Below, piece by piece: positions 7,198-16,735 of a DNA stretch of 64,000 nt. The position numbers and the translations under genes are program-made. Source of the DNA: Clostridium_I sp047718555. Lineage in GTDB: Bacteria; Bacillota; Clostridia; Clostridiales; Clostridiaceae. The notes under the pieces are model-generated. The model was not told where the DNA came from. It ran no database searches and saw only the letters and a program-made list of their open reading frames with translations. Each line of letters starts with the position of its first letter. Position 1 is the stretch's first letter. The stretch is from the NCBI RefSeq assembly GCF_047718555.1, contig NZ_JBDNRK010000015.1, positions 17,889 to 81,888 of the forward strand, read 5' to 3'.

Positions 7198-8652
7198 TTA
7201 TTTTATCTCAGCTGCACTAAGTATTTTATCTATAATTTCTATTCCCCTTTTTATTCTAGACTCTTCTGTCTGTGAATAACCTAACCTAAAGTACTTTAAT
7301 CCATCATCTCTATCCCGGTAAAATAATACTCCTGGTGAAATAAGCACTTTTTCTCTCTTGCATTTATAAAATAATTTATCTGAGGTTACAGAAATATCTG
7401 AATTAATTTTAATATAAAAATTAAAACCTCCTCCAGGGCTATTGAAGCTTACTTTATTCCCTAAAATATCTTTAATGCATTCTTCCATATAGGTATATCT
7501 TTTCAAATACATATATTTAAGCTTATTTATATACTCCTTCCAGTATCCCTTTTTTATATATAAATCCAAAGCTCTCTGCATAAGACTGGAAGTAGATATA
7601 TCTGTGTTCACCTTTGAATTTTCCACCTGCTCTTTAATTTCTTTCGGTGAAATAAGATATCCTAATCTTATACCAGGCAAAAATATTTTTGAAAAGCTTT
7701 TTATGTAGATAACTCTATCATTTACATCAAGACTTTTAAAGCTTTCATATTTAATATTGGGATCATAAATAAGCTCTGAGAGATAATCATCTTCCACTAT
7801 ATAAAAGTCATGTTTTTCAGCTAATTTTAATATTTCCTTTTTCTTTTCCAGGCTGTAAGTCATTCCCGTTGGATTTTGAAAATAGCTCATAGTATAAAAA
7901 CACTTTATTCTATTCTTTTTTAATATATCTTTAAAATTCTCTAAATCTATACCATCTTCCATCATATCTGCTTCTAAAACGTTAGCACCTCTCCATTTAA
8001 AAACAAAAAGTGCTCCATTATAGGTTGGTTTTTCAACTATTACATTATCATTAACATTAATTATTGCCTTTGATACAATATCTATTCCCTGTTGTGCCCC
8101 TGAAACTATTAAAATATCTTCTATTGCCAATTTATTATTCCAAAAATACTTATTTATATTTTTTCTAAGTCCATCAAATCCTAATGCCTCCTGATAAATC
8201 AATGCATTGACACCGTCTCTATCTATAACTTCATTAATTACCTCTTTAAAATTATTTATCGAGAAAAATACATTGCAAGAAGTTTCTCCTGCAAAATCTA
8301 TATAATTATTCAGAGCTTCTCCTCTTATCCTTTTAAAGGTTTCAGCATAGTCTCTTTTTAATTTTCTATTTTCATCTTTCTTTTTAGCATAAGTTCCACT
8401 GCCTATTTTTTGAACAGCATAGCCTTCACTTTGAAGTTTTTTATAAGAATTTACTATGGTATCATTATTGACAGAGAGAAACAAGGCCAATTTCCTTATA
8501 GGCGGTAATTTTTCTCCATCTCGTATTTTACCTGAATCTATTAATTTCTTTATATGCCTTGTAATCTGCATATACTTAGGCATTTCTTCATTAAAGTTTA
8601 CTGCATATATCTTCAATATCAAATCACTTCCAAAACTATATGTAATATACAT
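7198..8652 (-). CDS. MocR/PdxR-type regulator, GntR wHTH fused to aminotransferase domain
   Basis: 484 residues. An N-terminal GntR winged helix-turn-helix (about 25-95; GEKLPPIRKLALFLSVNNDT, then YKKLQSEGYAV) is followed by a fold-type I aminotransferase domain with the PLP lysine in YIKSFSKIFLPGIRLGYL and the substrate Arg near the end (FRLGYSQ). MocR proteins use PLP or an aminated adduct as effector; PdxR members control pdxST. pdxST lies 5 kb away and not adjacent, so the target is open. The next gene downstream encodes a HEAT protein. Confidence 0.88.
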   Translation of the reverse strand: MYITYSFGSDLILKIYAVNFNEEMPKYMQITRHIKKLIDSGKIRDGEKLPPIRKLALFLSVNNDTIVNSYKKLQSEGYAVQKIGSGTYAKKKDENRKLKRDYAETFKRIRGEALNNYIDFAGETSCNVFFSINNFKEVINEVIDRDGVNALIYQEALGFDGLRKNINKYFWNNKLAIEDILIVSGAQQGIDIVSKAIINVNDNVIVEKPTYNGALFVFKWRGANVLEADMMEDGIDLENFKDILKKNRIKCFYTMSYFQNPTGMTYSLEKKKEILKLAEKHDFYIVEDDYLSELIYDPNIKYESFKSLDVNDRVIYIKSFSKIFLPGIRLGYLISPKEIKEQVENSKVNTDISTSSLMQRALDLYIKKGYWKEYINKLKYMYLKRYTYMEECIKDILGNKVSFNSPGGGFNFYIKINSDISVTSDKLFYKCKREKVLISPGVLFYRDRDDGLKYFRLGYSQTEESRIKRGIEIIDKILSAAEIK

Positions 8653-8737
8653 TTTCCTCTGTCATTTTTAAAATCCTCATTTGTTTTAAGCTTTTCAATT
8701 GACCTACTAAATGCTTTTTGATATTTTACAATAGTTT

Positions 8738-10531
8738 TTAACATTTTGTCACCTTATACTTTAAATATCTGTTATAAATCCTATCATCCACTTCTGCAAT
8801 TATTTTTGTTCCCTCTTCTAAAAATTCTTCTTCATGAATTTTTGAATTTCTATGCAAATAAGCTACTTCACTTTGATTTGTGTATGGTATAAGATACTCT
8901 GCCTTTTTCAAATCATTAGGCAAATCTTTACATATTTCATCCAACAGTACATCCAAATTTCTATTCTCTTTTGCAGAAATTTCAACTACATGTAAAGTTT
9001 TATATTTATTCGCTATATACTGAATTTGACTTATTTCAGCTTTATCTATTTTATTTAATATCAATATAACAGGCTTTTTACCAGCACCTAGTTCCCACAG
9101 CACTCTTTCAACTGCTTCAATCTGTTTAATTACATTTTCATTAGAAGTATCTATTACATGTAAAAGTAAATCTGAATAGATAACTTCCTCCAGAGTAGAT
9201 TTGAAAGCCTCAACTAAATCATGGGGAAGTTTTCTTACAAAGCCCACTGTATCTGTAAGGGTGGCAATTCTATTATCCGGTAAAACTATAGCCCTTGTAG
9301 TTACATCCAGTGTTGCAAATAGCATATCTGCTTCAAACACATTTTCTTTTTTTACAGAATCATTTGGAGCCGCCATTTCACAAAGCTTATTTCTAAGAGT
9401 TGACTTTCCTGCATTAGTGTAACCAACTAGTGAAATCTTAGGTATATTTTCGTTAGTTCTCTTTTCCCTTTGAATCTCTCTATTTTTTCTTACTTTTTCC
9501 AGTTCTTTTGTCAAATCATATACTCTTTCTCTTATATGCCTTCTATCAACCTCTAATTTTTTTTCTCCAGGGCCCCTAGTTCCTATTCCTCCTCCAGTTC
9601 TTGAAAGCACACTTCCAAGTCCCAGGAGTCTAGCAGCTCTATATTTCAGTTGAGCTAATTCCACCTGAATTTTAGCTTCTCTACTTCTTGCTCTCTTGGC
9701 AAATATCTCTAATATAAGAGTAGTTCTATCAATTACCTTTACTCCTAAAGCTTCTTCCAAATTTCTAACTTGAGAACCTGCCAGTTCGTCATCAAAAATT
9801 ATTACATTGGCAGATAAACTTTGCCTTATAAGACTAATTTCTTCTACTTTTCCACTGCCTATATATAAGGCGGTATCCATTTTATCCTTTTTTTGAAGTA
9901 CAGAATATACACATTGTACATCGCAGGCTCTAGCAAGTTCAGCCAGTTCTTCAAGACTTTCCTCACTATCTATTCCTACCAAAATTGCCCTTTCACTATT
10001 ATCTTCTTTTATATTTTCGCTTTTTATTGCATCCTGTATATATTTAAGTTTATCCATTAAATCTAAATCCATAGCCTTATGTAAATCCATAGGTCCAAAC
10101 AGTTCCGGCTTAAGTACATTATTATATACACCGCAAAAACCTATTGTAATATCTGTAATATTGCCTTCATTTACTCCTACAGCTGCCATGCAATCAAGTT
10201 TCAATTTTATAAGTGCTGATATATCTATCATGGACAGTCTTGAGTTTCCACCTGGATGAGTATGAACTATCCTCACCCCTGCAAGTTTTCCTTCCTTTAT
10301 ATCAATTAAAGGCAGCTCAACTGTGGAGCTATCACCCACTGATACACTTATAACTTTTCCTCTTCTATCTATAGCTACACTTATTTCTCTGTTTATAATG
10401 CCTGTTACATGGCATATAATATCAGCCAATTCTTCTGTTATCACATTATATTTTGGAATTTTCATTTCATATATTTCTTCTAATTTTTCTAATAATGAAT
10501 TTTTTATTCCATCTATATTACCTGAAATCAC
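8738..10531 (-). CDS. hflX: GTPase HflX with N-terminal JAMM-like extension
   Basis: 597 residues, about 170 longer than classical HflX. Residues ~180-597 are canonical HflX: the glycine-rich linker LSRTGGGIGTRGPGEKKLE, G1 GYTNAGKST near 370, G3 DTVGFVRKLP and G4 NKID. HflX is a ribosome-binding GTPase that splits stalled or hibernating ribosomes. Residues 1-175 carry H90-x-H92 ... S100-x2-D103 in HTHPGGNSRLSMID, fitting the JAMM/MPN+ metal site (HxHx10D), with E49 as possible fourth ligand. The extension may be a peptidase or deubiquitinase-like fold, or a metal-binding relic. Single gene. Confidence 0.95.
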   Translation of the reverse strand: MISGNIDGIKNSLLEKLEEIYEMKIPKYNVITEELADIICHVTGIINREISVAIDRRGKVISVSVGDSSTVELPLIDIKEGKLAGVRIVHTHPGGNSRLSMIDISALIKLKLDCMAAVGVNEGNITDITIGFCGVYNNVLKPELFGPMDLHKAMDLDLMDKLKYIQDAIKSENIKEDNSERAILVGIDSEESLEELAELARACDVQCVYSVLQKKDKMDTALYIGSGKVEEISLIRQSLSANVIIFDDELAGSQVRNLEEALGVKVIDRTTLILEIFAKRARSREAKIQVELAQLKYRAARLLGLGSVLSRTGGGIGTRGPGEKKLEVDRRHIRERVYDLTKELEKVRKNREIQREKRTNENIPKISLVGYTNAGKSTLRNKLCEMAAPNDSVKKENVFEADMLFATLDVTTRAIVLPDNRIATLTDTVGFVRKLPHDLVEAFKSTLEEVIYSDLLLHVIDTSNENVIKQIEAVERVLWELGAGKKPVILILNKIDKAEISQIQYIANKYKTLHVVEISAKENRNLDVLLDEICKDLPNDLKKAEYLIPYTNQSEVAYLHRNSKIHEEEFLEEGTKIIAEVDDRIYNRYLKYKVTKC

Positions 10532-10688
10532 ATTATCACCTCATCTTCTACTTAAGCATCTTCAAAATAAATAATCCTTTGGTATGCCAATCCATTTCCT
10601 GACACCTTGTATCATCTGCTATCACTGAGAATTCCTTCTATTAATTTTATACTATAAGATCTTTATTGTAAATAGAGTGAATAGTTCA

Positions 10689-11345
10689 CTACTTTCCCTC
10701 TGGTAAGTCAAAGCCTGCACTTTTTAAATCAAACTGTAATGCTGTGTTTGGAACCTTGCCAACTATAATAGTTTCAGCTAGAGGTACTTGAGTTTTTATC
10801 TCTAATTTGCTCACATTCATTGGGAAAATCACTCTTACATTTGTCTTTACATTTATGTATATACTATGTTTAGTCTGATTTACACCTTCACTTTGAAATT
10901 TTGATGAATATTCAGTATCAATACTTCCAATTGGCTGAGCCTTTACAGTGACTTTAGGCCCCATATTGGATATAATATTATTCCTAAAAATATACCCTAC
11001 AGGGATTTTTATATTTATACTTCCAGATTCCTTTAATTCTTCCTGAGCTCTTATAGCTACTTCACAGGCAATCTGATTCATCTTTAAAGTATCCGCTCTA
11101 AGCATTATAATATTACCCTCGGAATCTTTATCAACCTTTATAACTTCATCATAGTTAAATTTATCACTATATTCTTTTAGTATTGTTTTATTTAGTATGT
11201 CCACTGTTCTTCTTTTTATTTCCTCATCTGCAATATTTGATATAGCTGGAGTTATTGCCTTATTGAGTTCATATAAAAACACATTGAATAAAATTAATAT
11301 TCCTAATAATATAACAAGTATCTTTATTTTTGTTTTAATATTAAT
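10689..11345 (-). CDS. yunB: Sporulation protein YunB
   Basis: YunB-family protein, made in the mother cell under sigma-E in B. subtilis and needed for efficient sporulation. The soluble part matches (NKAITPAISNIADEEIKRR, VPLAETIIVGKVPNTAL). A GTG at 11282 gives a 197-residue protein without a ribosome-binding site and cuts into the membrane anchor. The frame stays open upstream, encoding a basic stretch and a helix (KILVILLGILILFNVFLY). The only codon at good spacing from AGGTGAT is ATT at 11345, so I propose an ATT start and a 218-residue anchored protein. The start is inferred; the family call is firm. Confidence 0.85.
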   Translation of the reverse strand: MNIKTKIKILVILLGILILFNVFLYELNKAITPAISNIADEEIKRRTVDILNKTILKEYSDKFNYDEVIKVDKDSEGNIIMLRADTLKMNQIACEVAIRAQEELKESGSINIKIPVGYIFRNNIISNMGPKVTVKAQPIGSIDTEYSSKFQSEGVNQTKHSIYINVKTNVRVIFPMNVSKLEIKTQVPLAETIIVGKVPNTALQFDLKSAGFDLPEGK

Positions 11346-11652
11346 ATTTAATCACCTACCTAAAAAGCTTTCACTGATTAATGAGCAGAAACATTCAAGT
11401 TATTTTGCAACTTTCTTAAACTACTAACTGAATAAATTTAATATCTCCTAATATAGATATGTATGAAATTTAAGTGGAATAATTACAGTATTTGGTATAT
11501 AATAAATAAAGCTTTAACCTTTATTTATTAATAAATTATTAAATATAACTAAAACAATTAAAAACAAAAGATAGAGTGATTTTAATAATGTACAATATTA
11601 TGCTATAATGTTAGAACATTAGCTATTAGCTATAATTTAAGGAGGATACTTT

Positions 11653-14130
11653 ATGGCAAGTAATACACGTAGTAGTAACAATACTACTACTAAAAATAAG
11701 AAAAATACAAAAATAAAGAAGAAAAAGAATCCAGTTATAAGGGCATTTAAGATATTTTTTATAACTTTACTATGTGCAATTATTATAGGTTCTGTGGCAG
11801 GTGTAGGTATTGTTTTAGCTATGATAAAAACAGCTCCGGCCTTAGATGTAAATGGAACCATACTAAATCTAGATCAGCCATCTGTACTTTATGATGATAA
11901 AAATCAAGTTATGGATACAGTTATAACTACACAAAGAAGAACTGTGGTAAATTTGGATTCTGTACCATCAAATTTATCCCATGCATTTATAAGCATAGAG
12001 GATGAAAGATTCTATTCACATAATGGAATTGATATAAAGAGAATTATTGGAGCTATGTTTATTAATGTAAAAAATAAAATTTTAAGAGAAAATGGAGGAA
12101 TACAAGGAGCTTCCACTATAACTCAGGAGCTTATAAAACAGAGAATGTTCCTAACAGACTCCCTTGAAAACAGAATCTCATGGAAAAGAAAAATTCAAGA
12201 GGCCTATCTTGCTACTGAGCTTGAAAAAGTTCTAACTAAAGATCAAATATTACAAGCCTATATGAATACCATCTATCTTGGTGGTCAGGCAAACGGAGTT
12301 CAGGCAGCTGCAGACCAATATTTTAGCAAAGATGTAAAAGATTTAAATCTTATTCAGTGTGCTTTTATAGCTGGCCTTCCACAAAGTCCCTCTGCTTATT
12401 ATCCATTTTCTACCTATGCGCAAAAGAATCCATCAGTTTATATAAACAGAACAAAGACAGTACTTCAGAAAATGCATGACAATAACTACATAAGTGATAG
12501 TGATTATTCTCAAGCTCTTAGTGATTTAGACAATGGCAAATTGGGATTTAATCCAGGTAAGACCAATAGCAAGTACAACTATCAATGGTTTTCATCTTCT
12601 GTTGTAGATCAAGTTAGATCCGACTTAAAAGCTCAATACAATTATACCGATGAGCAAATTAACAATTTACTAAGTGATGGCGGTTTAAAGATATATACTA
12701 CTATGGATAGGAATCTTGAAGATTCTACCAAAAAAATTATTGACAGTGATTCATCTTACGGTGGTATGGAATCTGTTAAAAATTCACAAGGAGTACTGGA
12801 ACCACAGGCGGCTGCTACTATAGTAGATTATCGTACTGGTGAAGTTAAAGCTCTAATAGGGGGAAGAGGTACACAGCCTATGGGATCCTTTAATAGAGCT
12901 TACGGATCAAGCTTTAAAAATGCTGAGGCTGTAGGTTCCAGTATTAAACCTCTAACTGTATATGCTCCTGCTATAGAAAACAAAATTATAACTTCTGGAA
13001 CAATCGTAGATGATAATCCTCTTCCTGCAAATATAGCTAATAAGTATAAAAGTGATGATGGAGGTCCTTATCAGCCTAATAATGACGACTTTCAATATGG
13101 CGGTTCAACTACCATAAGCGATGCAATTACACGCTCAGTTAATGTAATTGCTGTAAAGGTGGAGGATGAGCTTGGGGTAACTACCGGTGCCGCCTATGCT
13201 GAGAAGTTTGGCTTAACTTTAAGCCCTGCAGATAAAACTTCTACTTCTATAGCCGCTATGGCTCTAGGCCAATTAACCACTGGTAATACACCTACTACTA
13301 TGGCTGCTGCATATGGTACCTTTGGTAACAGCGGACTTTATATACCTCCTAGATTGTATACAAAGGTAGTAGATAAAACTGGAAATAATATATTGGAAAG
13401 CTCTGCTAGTCCAAGGAAGGTAATTTCACCTCAAACTGCTTATATAATGTATAACTTATTAAAAGGTCCTATTATAGGGCCCGGAGGAACAGGTCCTGCC
13501 GCAAAATTTGGAGATATGCCTGTTGCAGGTAAAACTGGTACTAGTAGTAATAAGAAAAATCTATGGTTCTGTGGCCTTACTCCCTATTATTCAGCTGCTG
13601 TATGGATTGGTAATGATTTACAAACACCAATGAACAATAACTATTATAGTAATACTTCTGCAAAAGTATGGGGTTTAATTATGAAGGAGGCTACTAAAAA
13701 TCTTCCAGTAACAGATTTGCAAATGCCATCAGGTATAACCACTATAAATAATCAGTTATATATAGATGGTACAGAACCTACTGATACTTTAAATAATAAT
13801 ACTACACAAGTTCCAAACACTGACATTAATACTCCAGTACCAAATAATCAAAATACAACTACAAATACCACGGGAAATGCTAATACAACAAATGTCACCG
13901 GAAATACTAACACAGCAAATACCACTGGTAATACTGGTGCAAATACTACAATAAACACCCCGCAGGGCACTCAACAAAATACTCAACAAGGTACTACAAC
14001 AACATCTAATAATAAAAATACTGGTAGTCAGACTAACACTACTGGTACTGAACAGAATACAGCAAATAAAAGTCAATCCAATGTATCAAATAATGGTGAT
14101 GCAAATGATTCTAATAATGTAAAAAAATAA
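11653..14130 (+). CDS. Class A penicillin-binding protein (PBP1A family), bifunctional peptidoglycan synthase
   Basis: 825 residues. A Lys-rich cytoplasmic N-terminus is followed by a membrane helix (~32-57). The GT51 transglycosylase domain has EDERFYSHNG and QGASTITQELIKQ. The transpeptidase has SxxK in GSSIKPL (~428), SVN (~495) and KTGTS (~627). The last ~125 residues are a Thr/Asn/Gln-rich tail, probably wall-spanning and typical of clostridial PBP1A. The ribosome-binding site AAGGAGG is perfect, and a TATAAT lies at 11604-11609. It is the only plus-strand gene in the first 18 kb and ends at a bidirectional terminator. Confidence 0.95.
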   Translation: MASNTRSSNNTTTKNKKNTKIKKKKNPVIRAFKIFFITLLCAIIIGSVAGVGIVLAMIKTAPALDVNGTILNLDQPSVLYDDKNQVMDTVITTQRRTVVNLDSVPSNLSHAFISIEDERFYSHNGIDIKRIIGAMFINVKNKILRENGGIQGASTITQELIKQRMFLTDSLENRISWKRKIQEAYLATELEKVLTKDQILQAYMNTIYLGGQANGVQAAADQYFSKDVKDLNLIQCAFIAGLPQSPSAYYPFSTYAQKNPSVYINRTKTVLQKMHDNNYISDSDYSQALSDLDNGKLGFNPGKTNSKYNYQWFSSSVVDQVRSDLKAQYNYTDEQINNLLSDGGLKIYTTMDRNLEDSTKKIIDSDSSYGGMESVKNSQGVLEPQAAATIVDYRTGEVKALIGGRGTQPMGSFNRAYGSSFKNAEAVGSSIKPLTVYAPAIENKIITSGTIVDDNPLPANIANKYKSDDGGPYQPNNDDFQYGGSTTISDAITRSVNVIAVKVEDELGVTTGAAYAEKFGLTLSPADKTSTSIAAMALGQLTTGNTPTTMAAAYGTFGNSGLYIPPRLYTKVVDKTGNNILESSASPRKVISPQTAYIMYNLLKGPIIGPGGTGPAAKFGDMPVAGKTGTSSNKKNLWFCGLTPYYSAAVWIGNDLQTPMNNNYYSNTSAKVWGLIMKEATKNLPVTDLQMPSGITTINNQLYIDGTEPTDTLNNNTTQVPNTDINTPVPNNQNTTTNTTGNANTTNVTGNTNTANTTGNTGANTTINTPQGTQQNTQQGTTTTSNNKNTGSQTNTTGTEQNTANKSQSNVSNNGDANDSNNVKK

Positions 14131-14175
14131 AATAAAGTGTAGACTTAGAATAAATTTTTAAGTCTACACTTTATT
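14131..14175. terminator. Bidirectional terminator between the PBP gene and spoVAEA
   Basis: A 17-base perfect inverted repeat (AATAAAGTGTAGACTTA and complement) starting right at the PBP stop. The other arm overlaps the last codons of spoVAEA on the opposite strand. A/T tracts on both sides suit termination in both directions. Confidence 0.85.
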
Positions 14176-14730
14176 ATATTCTTCTATTATTTTCTCCATG
14201 GCTCTTGTAACTACTGGTGCACCAATTTCAATACTATCTAAATCATCCATTTTACCTGGATCTCCTATTCCCACAGCAAATAGTTTAGAATAATTATTTA
14301 TTGTATTAACTGTATCTCCTCTTAATATTTTATTATTTAGCTTATTTCCATATTTATCTACAGCACAATTGGCTAAGTTACCAAATTTGTCGATAGATAA
14401 ATTTACTTCTACTCCTCTTCCACCTGATGTATTGGAGGCTACAGCAATTATACCCATTACTTCAACTTCATTACTTTTAATAATGTATTCCATAGCCTTT
14501 TCTCCTTTTCCCTTACCTATATTACCTCTATCATCTACCATTACAATTACAGGATCATTCTTTGCTATTTTTATAAGCCGTATAATATCACTGCCACTGA
14601 GACTTGTTGGGTTACCTGCAGACATTGAGATACATCTTCCATGAATATTTCTAGCAGCTGTTTCCACTGCCTCTCTTGCTATTCTATCACCGTCAGTAAC
14701 TATAATTACCTTTCTTTTTAAATCTTTCAT
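14164..14730 (-). CDS. spoVAEA: Stage V sporulation protein AE, soluble subunit (SpoVAEA)
   Basis: A 188-residue soluble SpoVAE-family protein (KRKVIIVTDGDRIAREAVE at the start; VMVDDRGNIGKGKGEKAMEY and SNTSGGRGVEVNLSIDKFG inside). It belongs to the SpoVA system, which moves Ca-dipicolinate into the forespore and out on germination. Its ATG overlaps the spoVAEB stop (ATGA) and has no Shine-Dalgarno of its own, so translation is probably coupled. Last gene of the spoVA operon. Confidence 0.93.
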   Translation of the reverse strand: MKDLKRKVIIVTDGDRIAREAVETAARNIHGRCISMSAGNPTSLSGSDIIRLIKIAKNDPVIVMVDDRGNIGKGKGEKAMEYIIKSNEVEVMGIIAVASNTSGGRGVEVNLSIDKFGNLANCAVDKYGNKLNNKILRGDTVNTINNYSKLFAVGIGDPGKMDDLDSIEIGAPVVTRAMEKIIEEYNKV

Positions 14731-15083
14731 TTTTTTGTTTTAGGGTTAAATATGAGAGCCATTATGTAGCCAAATACTATTGATGCTGCAACTCCACCAG
14801 CAGAGCCCCTTATACCTCCAATAAAAGCTCCTATAAGCCCTTGGGAGTCTACTTCCTTTATAGTTGCTTTGGCTAAAACATATCCAAATCCCGGCAGCGG
14901 AACCCTTGCGCCCTCTCCTCCTATATCCACAAGTACATCATAAATATTCAAAGCTCCAAGAATTACACCCACAGTTACAAAACTTACAAGTATTTTTGCA
15001 GGGGTAAAGGAAGTTTTATCCATGAGTATCTGACCTATGACACATATTATGCCCCCAATAATAAAAGCCCATATATAATCCAT
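14727..15083 (-). CDS. spoVAEB: Stage V sporulation protein AEB, membrane subunit of the DPA channel
   Basis: 118 residues with about four hydrophobic segments, paralogous to SpoVAC (FIIGGIICVIGQILMDKTSF; GGEGARVPLPGFGYVLAKATIKEV). SpoVAC and SpoVAEB form the membrane pore of the dipicolinate channel. I start at 15083, where GGAGTG lies 8 bases upstream; earlier in-frame GTG/ATG codons overlap the spoVAD end. Confidence 0.93.
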   Translation of the reverse strand: MDYIWAFIIGGIICVIGQILMDKTSFTPAKILVSFVTVGVILGALNIYDVLVDIGGEGARVPLPGFGYVLAKATIKEVDSQGLIGAFIGGIRGSAGGVAASIVFGYIMALIFNPKTKK

Positions 15084-15088
15084 TAACA

Positions 15089-16099
15089 TCACACTCCAAA
15101 TTCTATTGATACAGCATGAGCTATTCCTGGAATAGTTTCACCCTGCAAGCTGGATGTGGTACTCATAAGTGCACCTGTAGATAATATCAATACTCTTTTT
15201 AGTTTTCCATTTAACATATTTTTATATATATATCCACAATCTACCACAGCGGAGCAGCCGCAGCCACTTCCTCCAGCATTTGCAGTTTCGTCATCACCAT
15301 AAATTTTATCACCGCAGTCCATATATATAGATTTTATATCATACCCATAAACTTTAAGTAATTTTTCTGTTATAGTCTTACCATACCTTCCAAGGTCACC
15401 GGTGGCAATTAAATCATAATCCTTTGGAGTTGTCCCCGTATCCTCAAAATGTTGTTTAATAGTATCTATGGCTGCTGGCGCCATAGCAGCTCCCATATTG
15501 TTAGCATCAGTAATACCATAATCTTTAACTTTACCTGTAGTTATATATTTTACATAGGGAAAATTTCCCTCCTTACTTATCAGCATTGCACCAGCTCCCG
15601 TAACAGTCCAATGAGCAGTTGGATGCCTTTGGCTTCCATATTCTAGTGGAAATCTAAACTGTCTTTCAGCCGATGAAAAATGTGAAGATGTAGCGGCTAC
15701 TACATTATTAGCATAACCTCCATCCATAAAAATGGATGCTATACTTAAAGATTCTGTCATGGTAGAACAAGCTCCATATAAGCCTATAAAAGGTATATCT
15801 AGATCTCTTGCAGCAAAATTTGAAGAACTGATTTGATTTAATAAATCTCCTGCAAATAAATAATTTATATCCTGTTCTGTAAGATTAGCTTTCTTTATAC
15901 ATTCAATAATGGCAGTATATAGAATGCTGCTTTCTGCTTTTTCATAGCTATCCTTACCATTTAAATCATCTTTTAATATGAAATCAAAGTAGTCCTTTAA
16001 AGGCCCTTCCCCTTCCTTTGGTCCTACTATGGAATATGTAGCAATTATTCTAGGCTTACTTTCAATTTTTATTGTCTGCTTTCCCATTCTCTTTCCCAA
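15089..16099 (-). CDS. spoVAD: Stage V sporulation protein AD (SpoVAD)
   Basis: 336 residues with a thiolase-like fold (LLFAGDLLNQ-type motif, GACSTMTES, GSGCGCSAVV, IPGIAHAVS). SpoVAD binds dipicolinic acid and gates the SpoVA channel at the inner spore membrane. Length and motifs match the family throughout. A TTG start at 16099 is preferred because AGGTGA lies 7 bases upstream; an internal ATG at 16087 is badly spaced. Seven bases separate it from the spoVAC stop. Confidence 0.97.
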   Translation of the reverse strand: MGKRMGKQTIKIESKPRIIATYSIVGPKEGEGPLKDYFDFILKDDLNGKDSYEKAESSILYTAIIECIKKANLTEQDINYLFAGDLLNQISSSNFAARDLDIPFIGLYGACSTMTESLSIASIFMDGGYANNVVAATSSHFSSAERQFRFPLEYGSQRHPTAHWTVTGAGAMLISKEGNFPYVKYITTGKVKDYGITDANNMGAAMAPAAIDTIKQHFEDTGTTPKDYDLIATGDLGRYGKTITEKLLKVYGYDIKSIYMDCGDKIYGDDETANAGGSGCGCSAVVDCGYIYKNMLNGKLKRVLILSTGALMSTTSSLQGETIPGIAHAVSIEFGV

Positions 16100-16105
16100 A
16101 TCAAT

Positions 16106-16558
16106 TCACCTGCTTATGAAATAATATATTATACCAACTATTACCGAGGAAGTTATTCCATATACTAAAACCGGTCCAGCTATTGCAAACATTTTTGCTC
16201 CTACTCCAAGTACATATCCTTCTCTTTTAAATTCAATGGCTGGGGAAACTATAGAATTTGCAAATCCTGTAATTGGAACCACTGTTCCTGCACCAGCAAA
16301 ACTTGCTATTTTATCATAAATACCAATACCTGTTAAGAGTGCTCCTATAAATATCATAATAATAGTTACCCATATAAGAGTATCATCTACTGGTATGCCC
16401 ATACTAACAAGTAAATTATAAAAAAATTCACCTACATCACAGATAAAGCCTCCCACTAAAAAGGCACAAATACAATTTTTGTATATTTTAGATTTTGGTG
16501 AATTCTCTCTTGTCACCCTGTGAAATTTTTCTTTTACTTTATCTTCTTTACTTGTCAT
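16106..16558 (-). CDS. spoVAC: Stage V sporulation protein AC (SpoVAC)
   Basis: 150 residues with several membrane helices and the family signatures FLVGGFICDVGEFFYNL and GAGTVVPITGFANSIVSPA. SpoVAC is the mechanosensitive pore subunit for dipicolinate. ATG 16558 has AAGGAG 8 bases upstream. It heads a four-gene unit (spoVAC-AD-AEB-AEA) separated from sigF by a terminator, so it should have its own forespore promoter in 16560-16700; I could not assign the -35/-10 with confidence. Confidence 0.95.
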   Translation of the reverse strand: MTSKEDKVKEKFHRVTRENSPKSKIYKNCICAFLVGGFICDVGEFFYNLLVSMGIPVDDTLIWVTIIMIFIGALLTGIGIYDKIASFAGAGTVVPITGFANSIVSPAIEFKREGYVLGVGAKMFAIAGPVLVYGITSSVIVGIIYYFISR

Positions 16559-16698
16559 ATATTCCACTCCTTCCCTTTAAGTGACATTTAAATAAACAAC
16601 AACTTACTATTTATTTTCATATGCCTAACTCTCTCTAAAAATATTATCTGCATTTAATACATTTTTAAACATGCAAATATAATTTGTATAAATTTTTA

Positions 16699-16735
16699 AA
16701 CTAAAAAGGATAGTGTGATTACTTTCACACTATCC
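16699..16735 (-). terminator. Terminator overlapping the sigF stop codon
   Basis: Minus-strand stem GGATAGTGTGA / TCACACTATCC (arms 16735-16725 and 16718-16708) followed by TTTTTAGTTT. The 5' arm includes the last Gly codon and the TAG stop of sigF, so the spoIIA transcript ends with the coding sequence. Confidence 0.85.

Noticed and set aside
13789..14076. 95-codon minus-strand ORF opposite the PBP tail
   Set aside because: Shadow of the Thr/Asn-rich low-complexity C-terminus of the PBP gene.
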